Source of the DNA: Variibacter sp.
Lineage (GTDB): Bacteria > Pseudomonadota > Alphaproteobacteria > Rhizobiales > Xanthobacteraceae
Direction of reading: 5' to 3'
Assembly: GCA_019689555.1 (NCBI GenBank)
Contig: JADGHE010000041.1
Location: 1-32,289, forward strand
DNA: 32,289 nucleotides
The position numbers and the translations under genes were made by a program. Shown here piece by piece: positions 1-7,483 of this stretch (its first letter is position 1; each line of letters begins with the position of its first letter). The notes beneath the pieces were generated by a model. It made no database searches, was not told the origin of the DNA, and worked only from the letters and a program-made list of their open reading frames with translations.

Positions 1-27
1 CCTCCGCACGGCCCGTCGCGAACCCGC

Positions 28-1092
28 TCAGCCCCCGGGGGCGCCGGCCTCCCCCTCCGTCTCCTCCGGGATCTGCTCGATCGCCTCGACGCGGTCGGGG
101 TAGAAGGCGAGCCGGCCGGCGAGCGCCGCCATCGCCGGATAGGGGTGCTCGTAGCTCCACACCGCGTTCACCGCTTCGCGGTCGCCCACGCGCAGCGAAT
201 AATAGGCGGCGTCGCCCTTGTAGGGGCAGTGCGTCGTGTGGCTCGTGCGCTCGAGGTAGCGCGTCTCGGCGTCCTCGCGCGGGATGTAGAGCACCGGGGC
301 GAGCGAGGCCTCCTTCACCGTCAGCGCCCGCCGCGTATCCGCTACCACGCGGCCGTTGAAAATGATGCGCACGTGGTTGGGGTTCGGCTCGATCGTGATC
401 GGATGGTCGGGGCCCGGAAGCTTCATGGCTTGCGCCCTGTTCTTGTCTGGAACCGGGCGAGCCTTCTGCCCCGGAGCGCTCGGCGGCGCAAGGGGGCCGC
501 CCGCGACGCCGCGCCCGTCCGCAACCGGAAGGCGCGAGCGGCCGCGCGCGCCAAGCGAATCGTTGGGCGGCGCGGTCCCGCCCTCCCCCGGGGGCTTGCG
601 CGCACGCTTCGGCACCCGCAGCGGCCAGCCGACGATGTGGTCCTCGAGCGCCTCCTCGGCGACCTTATCCTCGCTCGCCCGCACCCGGCCGCGCACCGAA
701 ATGCCCGCCCAGTGCACCGTCTCGGGGTCGCCTGAGACCAGCGGGTGCCACCAGGCCAGGTCCTTCCCCTCGGCCAGGCGCCGGTAGGCGCAGGTCGGCG
801 GCAGCCAGCCGATCTCCTGCACGACCCGCGCCGTGAGCCGCACGCAGTCCGGCACCAGGGCGTCGCGGTTGGCGTAATCGCGGCAGCGGCAGCTGTGCGT
901 GTCGAGAAGCCGGCAGCCCACGTCCGTGAAGAAGATGCGGGGGTTTTCGGGCTCGGGCTCGCCTTCCGGCGCCTCTTCCTCGAGCTTGACGAGGCAGCAG
1001 CGCCCGCAGCCGTCGCAGAGGCTCTCCCACTCCTCCTCGGTCATCTCGGAGAGCGCCTTGCGCCGCCAGAAGGGAAGGGAATCGTCGGTCAT
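28..1092 (-). CDS. YcgN-family cysteine-cluster protein fused to a DUF427 domain
   Basis: A 354-residue protein with two recognisable modules. Residues 1 to ~165 match the YcgN (UPF0260) family: a CDGCGRCC cluster near residue 27, then C-R-L-L-D and C-R-C-R-D-Y motifs, and a [13 protein letters not shown] segment. These cysteines suggest metal or Fe-S binding; the biochemical role is unknown. Residues ~223-354 are a complete DUF427 domain ([17 protein letters not shown], then an [10 protein letters not shown] motif), also of unknown function. A ~55-residue Gly/Pro/Ala/Arg-rich linker joins them with no stop codon. The start at 1092 is preferred over in-frame codons upstream because it begins the typical MTDD...PFWR family N-terminus and has a CGAGG ribosome-binding site. 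The DUF427 part begins with its own natural-looking Met at 426, behind a weak AGGGCG, so separate internal translation is possible. The fusion may reflect a lost YcgN stop codon. Confidence 0.85.
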   Translation of the reverse strand: MTDDSLPFWRRKALSEMTEEEWESLCDGCGRCCLVKLEEEAPEGEPEPENPRIFFTDVGCRLLDTHSCRCRDYANRDALVPDCVRLTARVVQEIGWLPPTCAYRRLAEGKDLAWWHPLVSGDPETVHWAGISVRGRVRASEDKVAEEALEDHIVGWPLRVPKRARKPPGEGGTAPPNDSLGARGRSRLPVADGRGVAGGPLAPPSAPGQKARPVPDKNRAQAMKLPGPDHPITIEPNPNHVRIIFNGRVVADTRRALTVKEASLAPVLYIPREDAETRYLERTSHTTHCPYKGDAAYYSLRVGDREAVNAVWSYEHPYPAMAALAGRLAFYPDRVEAIEQIPEETEGEAGAPGG

Positions 1093-1263
1093 GAGGGCCT
1101 CGTTTGGCCTTGCGGGTGGCGCCGGACGCTCTGCGGCCGCCGCGCCCCTGGACGCGCGGGGCGGCGTCAGAGCCCATCCGCCCAAGACGGCGCCCCAGAC
1201 TTGGCGACGCGGGGGCGCGAGGGCAAGCCGCGCGCGGTCGCACAGCCTGCCGGGGGCCGCACA

Positions 1264-2316
1264 TTATCGGAGCGCTTCCTCCAATTCGCTTTCCCATGCG
1301 CCGTCCTGAATGAGGATGCGAAAGCGCATGGAGTCCGGCGCCTCGGCAAACAATTCCAGCTCGCCCGCCTCCTTTCCGCGAGCGTAAGCGTCCTCAAGCA
1401 GCTTGAAGAACTTCTCCTTGAACTCGGTGTCCGCGTTTCCTTCCAGGTGCTTGCCCTTGGTTTCGAGCACGAGCAACCGTGCGGTTTGATCGTCAGCGTC
1501 CAGGCGTACGAGAAAGTCGGGATAGACCTTGTGCCTCACCCAACCTTGCAGACCCCAGCTTTGGCGTGCGGCGATTCGCCACCACCAGGATACGGCATCG
1601 TGAGCGTCGAGATAGAGCGCGACGTTGGCCTCGAAGTCGTTGAAGTCTTTCCGGAAGACCCGGTCATAAAGCGCGCGGTCCAGCGCTTTTCCGCCGGCGT
1701 GCAACAGCGGCAGCTTGGCGTCGCCAAGGGCGATATGCGTCGTGTAGCGTTCCAGAAACTCAAAGTTCAGGTTGTCGAGCGGCGCCGCAAGAAGCTTGAA
1801 CACGATATCGCCGGACCTAACCTTGTTACGAAACACCTGTTCGGCCGCCGCCTCGACCTGCTCTTGCAGGTCGCGCTTGATGTGCTCCACCAATGTCAGA
1901 CGCGCAGCGACGATTTCCTTTTCGCTCGCCCGCTTGCGCAACGCTTCGAGCGCCTCGTCGAGAATGCGCGCGCCTTGCCAGGGGTTCGGCACGACGTCCA
2001 GCATGCGGCGGATAAGCCCCGGCCGGTCGAGTATCGGGTCGGGCAGGACTCCGCTTCCGGATGCGCCTCCAGGTCGAAGCTCTCCGCGTCTTTGATGTCG
2101 ACCGCGATAGTCTCCTGCTTGCCCACGTCGTAGGCCGCGAGATTGAAACTATCCGCCTCGCGCCAAAACAATTTTTCGAAGTCGATGGACGCCAATATGT
2201 CGGCCTCGTAATTTGGGCGGCAGGCTCTTCTTCGGATCGACGATCAGCTCGCGGAACGGCACCGAAAGGTGGTGTGAATAGACGAACGGCCTGCCCTTGA
2301 ACTCCAGCGTCGGCAT
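1264..2316 (-). pseudogene. Decayed type III-like restriction-modification remnant (Mod start joined to Res C-terminus)
   Basis: Read from 2316, the first ~34 codons (MPTLEFKGRPFVYSHHLSVP, then FRELIVDPKKSLPP) look like the N-terminus of the adenine-specific methyltransferase (Mod) found beside type III-like Res helicases. The sequence then jumps to NYEADILASIDFEK and runs to the end of a Res-type subunit, including the nuclease core PDFLVRLD...LVLETKGKHL (PD-(D/E)XK type). The methylase core and helicase motifs are absent. Two single-base shifts disrupt the frame: an apparent extra A at ~2215 (CCCAAATTAC) and an apparent missing base at ~2055. They cancel, so the start and the long C-terminal frame (2004 down to 1264) share a phase and would give 350 aa if both were sequencing errors. 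A strong AGGAGGGG ribosome-binding site lies before 2316. Reading as written ends after 55 codons. An internal deletion of a mod-res operon is the simplest explanation. Confidence 0.72.
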
Positions 2317-2341
2317 TCGGCCCCCTCCTGCCCGGGCGATT

Positions 2342-2367
2342 CGAAGGCGAGCTTACAGGCGCCTTCG
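2342..2367. repeat. Perfect 8-bp inverted repeat upstream of the Mod remnant
   Basis: CGAAGGCG (2342-2349) and CGCCTTCG (2360-2367) form perfect 8-bp arms around a 10-base loop. The repeat lies 25 bases upstream of the Mod remnant start codon, where an operator would be expected. It could equally be a leader hairpin. No regulator gene is nearby. Confidence 0.45.
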
Positions 2368-2629
2368 CGTCAAGCGAACCCCGGGCCAAGTCTTTGCTCC
2401 AGGCCCAATTTTCCGTCAATTCCGCGTAGCGATCGTCTGCCGTCCCAGCCCTCAATCCGCCCGGAACTTGCCCCATCCGTGGCGATTATGAAGTAGGCTG
2501 GCCGGGCCGGCCCGGTTTGCCAACTGGGCCGAGGGCGCGTACTTCACAGTCCGGTGAGGCCCCTCCTCGCCCGGGCCGCGGCGCAAAGCCCGAGCCAGGA
2601 CCGCCCTGCCTCTCCCCCCGAGGTTGCCC
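2368..2629. other. Non-coding divergent spacer before the penicillin-binding protein gene
   Basis: The gap between the Mod remnant start (2316) and the penicillin-binding protein start (2630) is 313 bases. Apart from the inverted repeat at 2342-2367, it holds a 14-base perfect palindrome, CCGGGCCGGCCCGG, at 2502-2515. I see no convincing gene or sigma-70 promoter here. Both flanking genes point away from it, so it must carry their promoters. Confidence 0.5.
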
Positions 2630-4912
2630 GTGCCCGAGACGAACAACAGGAACGACGACAAATCGCCGGAAAAGAAGCCGCCGGAGAAGACCCCGCTCGT
2701 GCCGCCGCGCTTCGGCCGGCTGCAGCGATTCCTGCTCGATCTCGATTCGCGCATCGACTTCGCCATCTTCCAGACCGGGCGGGCGCTGCGCGAGGGCTAC
2801 GAGCGGTTTTCCGCCTTCATGGACCGCTTCCACGTCAGCGGCTTCCGGCGGGTGGTGGTGGAGCTCGCCTCGGAGGGGGCGACGCTCGGCACCGCGGGGC
2901 TCGTGGTCCTGCTCGCGCTCGCGATTCCGGCCTTCCAGGAAACGAGCGACGACGACTGGCTGAAGAAGTCCGAGCTCGCCGTCACCTTCCTCGACCGCTA
3001 CGGCAACGAGGTGGGCCGCCGCGGCATCCGCCACAACGATTCGATTCCGCTCGAGGATTTTCCCGACCACCTGATCAAGGCGGTGCTGGCGACGGAGGAC
3101 CGGCGCTTCTACGAGCATTTCGGCATCGACATCGCCGGCACCCTGCGGGCGCTCAGCGCCAATGCGCGCGCCGGGGGCGTGGTGCAGGGCGGCTCCTCGA
3201 TCACCCAGCAGCTCGCGAAGAACCTCTTCCTCAACAACGAGCGCACCATCGAACGCAAGGTGAAGGAGGCCTTCCTCGCCATCTGGCTGGAAGCCCGGCT
3301 TACCAAGAACCAGATCCTCAAGCTCTATCTCGACCGCGCCTATATGGGCGGCGGCGCCTTCGGCGTCGACGCCGCGGCCCAGTACTATTTCGGCAAGTCC
3401 GCCCGCGACGTGAACCTGGCGGAGGCGGCGATGCTCGCGGGCCTGTTCAAGGCGCCGACGCGCTTTGCGCCGCATGTGAACCTGCCCGCCGCGCGCGCCC
3501 GCGCCAATGTGGTGCTCGACAACCTCGTCGAGGCCGGGTTCATGACCGAGGGGCAGGTCTTCGGCGCCCGCCGGCACCCCGCGACCTCGATCGACCGGCG
3601 CGACGAGCGCGCGCCCAACTACTATCTCGACTGGGCGTTCGACGAGGTGAAGAAGATCGTCGAGAAGCTGCCCAAATCCGTCAACGAGCGCGTCTTCGTG
3701 GTGCGGACGGGGCTCGATCCCAACATCCAGCGCGAGGCCGAGAACGCGGTCGAGACCGCCCTGCGGCAGTACGGCCGCGAATACCATGCGAGCCAGGCGG
3801 CCCTGGTGCTGATGGACGTCGACGGCACCGTGCGCGCCATGGTCGGCGGCCGCGACTATGGCGACAGCCAATTCAACCGCGCGACCGACGCGCTGCGCCA
3901 GCCCGGCTCCTCGTTCAAGCCCTATGTCTATGCGGCGGCCCTGTCGAACGGCTTCAAGCCCACCTCGGTCGTGCGCGACGAGCCGTTCTGCATCGGCAAC
4001 TGGTGCCCGCAGAACTATGGGCGCTCCTTCTCCGGCCCCGTCACGCTGACGCAGGCGCTCACGCGCTCGATCAACATCATCCCGGTGCGGCTGTCGGTGA
4101 TGCTCGGCGAGGGCAAGGGCGCCAAGGCCGGCCGCGCCAAGATCATCGAGCTCGCCCACAAGATGGGCATCCATTCGCCGCTGCCGGATTCGACCTCGCT
4201 GCCGATCGGCGCCGCGGAGGTCACCGTGCTCGATCACACGGCCGCCTATGCGACATTCCCCAATGCAGGCATGGCCGTGACCGCGCACGCCGTCCTGGAG
4301 ATCCGGACGGCGACCGGCGAGCTCGTCTACCGCTTCGATCGCGACGGCCCGAAGCCGCGGCAGGTGCTCTCCCCGCAGGTCGCGATGGACATGAACGCCA
4401 TGATGACCAAAGTCGTCGAAGAAGGCACCGGCCGCCGCGCCATGCTCGACGGCATCAAGGCCGCCGGCAAGACCGGAACGACGAACGCTTATCGCGACGC
4501 CTGGTTCGTCGGCTTCACCGGGAACTATGTCTGCGGCGTCTGGTTCGGCAATGACGACTACTCGCCGACCAACCGCATGACCGGCGGCTCGCTGCCGGCG
4601 ATGACGTGGCGGCAGGTGATGGCCTATGCCCATCAGGGCGTGGAGGTGAAGCCGATTCCCGGCGTCGCGCCCGGGCCGGTGCCGGCGCCGCCGCCGGCGC
4701 GGGTCGCGAGCGCAAAGCCGGAGCCGGAAATGCCGGCGCGCCCGGCGGTGCTGACACGGCGCGCCGTCGAGGTGCTGGTGCGCCTGGAGCGCCTCTTCGA
4801 CGAGGCCGCCCGCGCCGCCGACGCAGCCCTCGACGCGGCCGACGCCGAAGCGGCGCCGCAGCGCCGGAGCTCCCTCGAACCCGCGCAAATCTCGGCCGCG
4901 CGCAGCGACTGA
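2630..4912 (+). CDS. Class A penicillin-binding protein (PBP1A family, bifunctional transglycosylase/transpeptidase)
   Basis: A 760-residue inner-membrane enzyme that polymerises lipid II and cross-links peptidoglycan in the periplasm. A ~85-residue cytoplasmic N-terminus precedes one membrane segment (~84-104). The GT51 glycosyltransferase follows: ATEDRRFYEHFG (catalytic Glu ~156), GGSSITQQLAKNL, then RKVKEAFLAIWLE and a YMGGGAFGV segment. The transpeptidase has the three active-site motifs: SSFK (Ser ~427), SIN (~480) and KTGT (~614). The C-terminal ~100 residues are Pro/Ala-rich and probably disordered. Length fits the PBP1A family. GTG at 2630 is preferred over TTG at 2624 because CGAGG (2619-2623) is well spaced for the GTG and abuts the TTG. 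The gene is transcribed divergently from the restriction-modification remnant and is followed by an envelope gene pair. Confidence 0.95.
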   Translation: MPETNNRNDDKSPEKKPPEKTPLVPPRFGRLQRFLLDLDSRIDFAIFQTGRALREGYERFSAFMDRFHVSGFRRVVVELASEGATLGTAGLVVLLALAIPAFQETSDDDWLKKSELAVTFLDRYGNEVGRRGIRHNDSIPLEDFPDHLIKAVLATEDRRFYEHFGIDIAGTLRALSANARAGGVVQGGSSITQQLAKNLFLNNERTIERKVKEAFLAIWLEARLTKNQILKLYLDRAYMGGGAFGVDAAAQYYFGKSARDVNLAEAAMLAGLFKAPTRFAPHVNLPAARARANVVLDNLVEAGFMTEGQVFGARRHPATSIDRRDERAPNYYLDWAFDEVKKIVEKLPKSVNERVFVVRTGLDPNIQREAENAVETALRQYGREYHASQAALVLMDVDGTVRAMVGGRDYGDSQFNRATDALRQPGSSFKPYVYAAALSNGFKPTSVVRDEPFCIGNWCPQNYGRSFSGPVTLTQALTRSINIIPVRLSVMLGEGKGAKAGRAKIIELAHKMGIHSPLPDSTSLPIGAAEVTVLDHTAAYATFPNAGMAVTAHAVLEIRTATGELVYRFDRDGPKPRQVLSPQVAMDMNAMMTKVVEEGTGRRAMLDGIKAAGKTGTTNAYRDAWFVGFTGNYVCGVWFGNDDYSPTNRMTGGSLPAMTWRQVMAYAHQGVEVKPIPGVAPGPVPAPPPARVASAKPEPEMPARPAVLTRRAVEVLVRLERLFDEAARAADAALDAADAEAAPQRRSSLEPAQISAARSD

Positions 4913-5054
4913 TCCCGTCCACCGTCGCACCGTCGCAGTCGCGGCGGCGGCGCGCCATCCCCTTGGCCCGGCCGATTCTTGCGGGCTGTACACGCCGCAC
5001 GGCCATGCTAACAGCTGGCCGGGCGATGCCTCTCCTCCTCACGGACCTGGCGAC

Positions 5055-5633
5055 GTGCAACTGCTCATCGGCTTACTGCTGGCCTTCACCATTGCGGCGT
5101 TCCTCGGGCTCGGCGGCACGTGGCTTGCGAGCGTGCACGGCTTCGTGTTCGGCGGGGTGACGATCGGGGCCTGGACGGCCTGGCCCAAGACCGGGACGAC
5201 CGCCATCGACCCCTATGCGCGCGCCGTCATCGCGCGCAGCGGCGAGCTGCCGCTCGTCTCCGGCGACGGCATCGCCTTCCGCGCCGGCGCCGACGACTCC
5301 GGTCACCCGCTCGACGGGCGCTGCGACGTCACCATCTCGGGCACCACGCCGCAGGCCCGCTTCTGGACGCTGACGCTCTACGACAAGAAGGGCAATCTCG
5401 TTCCGAACGTCATCGGCCGCTACGGGTTCACGAGCCTCGAGGTCGTGCGCAAAAGCGACGGCAGCTTCACGATCACGGCCGCGCCGCGCGCGCGCCCGGG
5501 CAACTGGCTGCCGACCGGAGGGATCGAGCAGTATGTCATGATCCTGCGCCTCTATGATACGGCCGTGGGCGTGGCCACCGGCGCGCTCGGCGAGACGCCG
5601 ATGCCCGCGATCCAGCGCGGAGCCTGCCCGTGA
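5055..5633 (+). CDS. DUF1214 domain protein, membrane anchored
   Basis: A 192-residue protein with an N-terminal hydrophobic segment (residues ~2-25) that probably anchors it in the inner membrane. A compact DUF1214 domain faces the periplasm (GTTPQARFWTLTLYDKKGNL, then PNVIGRYGFTS). The function of DUF1214 is unknown. It is often found fused to DUF1254 in one longer polypeptide; here the two domains are separate genes. The GTG at 5055 begins the hydrophobic segment; the ATG at 5026 is in another frame. The stop codon overlaps the next start (GTGA at 5630-5633), so the pair is almost certainly co-translated. Confidence 0.85.
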   Translation: MQLLIGLLLAFTIAAFLGLGGTWLASVHGFVFGGVTIGAWTAWPKTGTTAIDPYARAVIARSGELPLVSGDGIAFRAGADDSGHPLDGRCDVTISGTTPQARFWTLTLYDKKGNLVPNVIGRYGFTSLEVVRKSDGSFTITAAPRARPGNWLPTGGIEQYVMILRLYDTAVGVATGALGETPMPAIQRGACP

Positions 5634-6181
5634 TCCGCTGGTTCGCCTGGGCGCTCGCCGGGGTTCTGCTCGGCGGCATCGTTCATCTCGCCACGGTGCT
5701 GCTGCTGCCGACGATGGCGATGCGCGACGCCTATGCGCGGCTCGAGCCCCTCACCGAGACGAACAGGATGACGCTGCTGCCGCAGCCCGCGCCGCAGGGC
5801 AGCGCCCTGCCCTTCCTCGACCCGGCCTTCGCCACCGCCGTCTGCCGCTACGACCTGACGAGCGCCCCGCTGAAGCTGCAGGTGACGGTCACGGCGGCCT
5901 ACACGTCGCTCTCGTTCTTCACGCGCCGCGGTGTGGGCTACTACGCCATCAACGATCGCGCCGCCGCGCGCCGGGTGATCGAGCTCGATCTCATGACGCC
6001 CGAGCAGCGCAGCCACGTGCAGGAGGACGAGGAGGTGACCGCGGCCGACCGGCTGATCGTCGAATCCCCGACGACGACCGGGTTGATCCTGGTGCGCGCC
6101 CTCGCCCCCGAACCGAGCGCCATTCCCATCGTGCGCGGCGTGCTCGCGAGCGCGCAGTGCCGCTCGCAGCCGCAACAGTAG
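5630..6181 (+). CDS. DUF1254 domain protein, membrane anchored
   Basis: A 183-residue protein with one N-terminal membrane segment (residues ~4-28, WFAWALAGVLLGGIVHLATV) and a DUF1254-like periplasmic domain (MRDAYARLEPLTETNRM, then DPAFATAVCRYDL and SLSFFTRRGVGYYAIND). Its activity is unknown. It starts at GTG 5630, overlapping the stop of the DUF1214 gene by 4 bases, the usual sign of translational coupling. The two proteins probably act as a pair at the inner membrane. The gene is followed by a hairpin and a convergent lipoprotein gene. Confidence 0.85.
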   Translation: MIRWFAWALAGVLLGGIVHLATVLLLPTMAMRDAYARLEPLTETNRMTLLPQPAPQGSALPFLDPAFATAVCRYDLTSAPLKLQVTVTAAYTSLSFFTRRGVGYYAINDRAAARRVIELDLMTPEQRSHVQEDEEVTAADRLIVESPTTTGLILVRALAPEPSAIPIVRGVLASAQCRSQPQQ

Positions 6182-6186
6182 CGCGC

Positions 6187-6206
6187 GCTGCGCGACGGCG
6201 CGCAGC
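6187..6206. terminator. Hairpin between convergent genes
   Basis: GCTGCGCG (6187-6194) pairs perfectly with CGCGCAGC (6199-6206) around the loop ACGG. It lies 5 bases after the DUF1254 stop and 6 bases before the stop of the opposing lipoprotein gene. That placement suits a two-way terminator. There is no T-run on either side, so strong intrinsic termination is uncertain. Confidence 0.5.
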
Positions 6207-6212
6207 CGAAGT

Positions 6213-7016
6213 CTACTTCGACACGATGGGCCGCGGGCCGGGGCCCCAATCCGAGCCCGGCGGCGGCAGGGGCCGCGAACCGTTCCCCCGGTCCGCGCGC
6301 GGCCCCGGCGCGACGGCGAAAACCTGGATCTCGCCGAGCCTGCGCTCGAGCTCGAGCCGCTGGCGCTCGGCCTCCACCGCCATCGGCGACGGCAGCGCGA
6401 TGACGAGCCGCTCGAGCGCGATCCGGTACATGGCGGCGCGCTCGCGCATCACCCTGTGGACTTCGGCGATGAGCATCATGTTCTCGCGCACGCGCCGCCG
6501 GGCGTTGGTCAGCTCCTCCTGCGTGAGCCCGGTCACATAGGCGAGGCTGCGCTCCCGCTTCCGGTCGAGGTCGGCGACGCGCCGCGCCAGCGCGAAGAAC
6601 GGATCGAGCCGCGTGAGATCGTTGCGGGTATCGTCGATCAGCCGCGCATAGCGCGCGGCGGCGGAGCGAAACGGCCCGTTCACCAGATAATCGACGTAGC
6701 GCGCGGCGGGGTCCGCGTGCTCGCCCGCCCCGTCCACGGCGCTCAGAACGAAACGGCCCTGCTCGGAGGGGCTCGCGAGGAGGTTGCGCGCGAGCGCGCG
6801 CAATTGTCTTTCGTCGTCCGTCAGCGGAAAGGACGAGGCCGGAACGCTGCCCGTCTGAACCGGATCCTCCGCCGGGGGCAGCTCCGCCTCGCCGACGCCG
6901 CGACCGAAATCGCCCGTGCGCGCGCACCCGCCGACGAGCAGCAGGCCTCCGCAGAGAAGGACCATAAAAGCGCGCGAGCGACGAGGGGGCCGCGCAACGC
7001 CTCTTTCTTTCGCCAT
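6213..7016 (-). CDS. Predicted lipoprotein, function unknown
   Basis: A 267-residue protein with an Arg-rich start, a hydrophobic stretch (~17-30) and a lipobox ending VGGC, with the lipidated Cys at ~31. It should be exported and acylated. The mature part is mostly charged helix without a catalytic motif I recognise, including LTRLDPFFALARRVADLDRK and RENMMLIAEVHRVMRERA. The C-terminal ~35 residues are Pro/Gly-rich. The start at 7016 is chosen because it gives a proper signal peptide and has GGAG at suitable spacing; starting at 7106 would overlap the preceding small gene. It lies 28 bases downstream of that gene on the same strand, so they likely share a transcript. Confidence 0.8.
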   Translation of the reverse strand: MAKERGVARPPRRSRAFMVLLCGGLLLVGGCARTGDFGRGVGEAELPPAEDPVQTGSVPASSFPLTDDERQLRALARNLLASPSEQGRFVLSAVDGAGEHADPAARYVDYLVNGPFRSAAARYARLIDDTRNDLTRLDPFFALARRVADLDRKRERSLAYVTGLTQEELTNARRRVRENMMLIAEVHRVMRERAAMYRIALERLVIALPSPMAVEAERQRLELERRLGEIQVFAVAPGPRADRGNGSRPLPPPGSDWGPGPRPIVSK

Positions 7017-7044
7017 GGCGGCTCCGGGGGTCGATCTTGCCTTG

Positions 7045-7245
7045 TCAGGAGCGTCGCCCGGGGCGGCGGCGTCTGTTTCCGCGCGGGGTGCCGGCTTCCG
7101 GAGCAAAGCGCGTGGACGGCTCCTCGACGTGCCGCTCGATGCGGATCACCGGCAGAATGATCACCGCGCCCGGCTCGGAGCGTGCGTGCCCGTTCTCGGG
7201 CACGCCGATGCGCCGTTCCTGCGGAAATCTGATGACAGTGCCCAT
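7045..7245 (-). CDS. Small conserved-looking hypothetical protein (66 aa)
   Basis: The protein starts MGTVIRFPQERR, has a hydrophobic core GAVIILPVIRIERH and ends in a very basic tail (RRRRPGRRS). This layout recalls short uncharacterised alphaproteobacterial proteins; I cannot name a family. The start at 7245 has purines (GGAGAG...GGGG) just upstream. In-frame starts up to 7308 exist, but those would begin only 15 bases from the CtrA-like box at 7324-7338. The basic tail could bind nucleic acid, which is only a guess. It lies just upstream of the lipoprotein gene on the same strand. Confidence 0.6.
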   Translation of the reverse strand: MGTVIRFPQERRIGVPENGHARSEPGAVIILPVIRIERHVEEPSTRFAPEAGTPRGNRRRRPGRRS

Positions 7246-7323
7246 GGCACCCCTACTCTCCGCGATCTGCGGGGCGGCGTCCGTAAGCCAGTCCGCCATG
7301 ATCATCATTAGGTGCCGGCAAGG

Positions 7324-7338
7324 TTAACGGTCCGCTAA
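7324..7338. promoter_or_regulatory. CtrA-like box (TTAA-N7-CTAA)
   Basis: TTAA at 7324-7327, seven bases, then CTAA at 7335-7338. This is one mismatch from the TTAA-N7-TTAA consensus of the alphaproteobacterial cell-cycle regulator CtrA. It lies 79 bases upstream of the small gene at 7245 (minus) and 146 bases upstream of the DUF2336 gene (plus). TTAA is rare in this GC-rich window. Binding is inferred, not shown. Confidence 0.45.
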
Positions 7339-7483
7339 CGCGGCGGCGCTAAAAGCCCACCATTCAGCAACGGTTCGTTAAGGCCACTGGTCGCTCCCGC
7401 GGCGCGCACTGGTCGCGAACCGCTTCGCTGCATCCGTTCGGAAGGGCGCCACCCTTTGCGAATTCCGGGGAGACCGAGGCGGC

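Noticed and set aside
4921-4936. Tandem ACCGTCGC repeat after the penicillin-binding protein gene
   Set aside because: Two adjacent 8-mers in GC-rich spacer with no structure or placement that suggests function.
2486-4993. An 835-codon minus-strand frame opposite the penicillin-binding protein
   Set aside because: The plus strand carries all GT51 and transpeptidase motifs; the antisense frame shows no recognisable domain.
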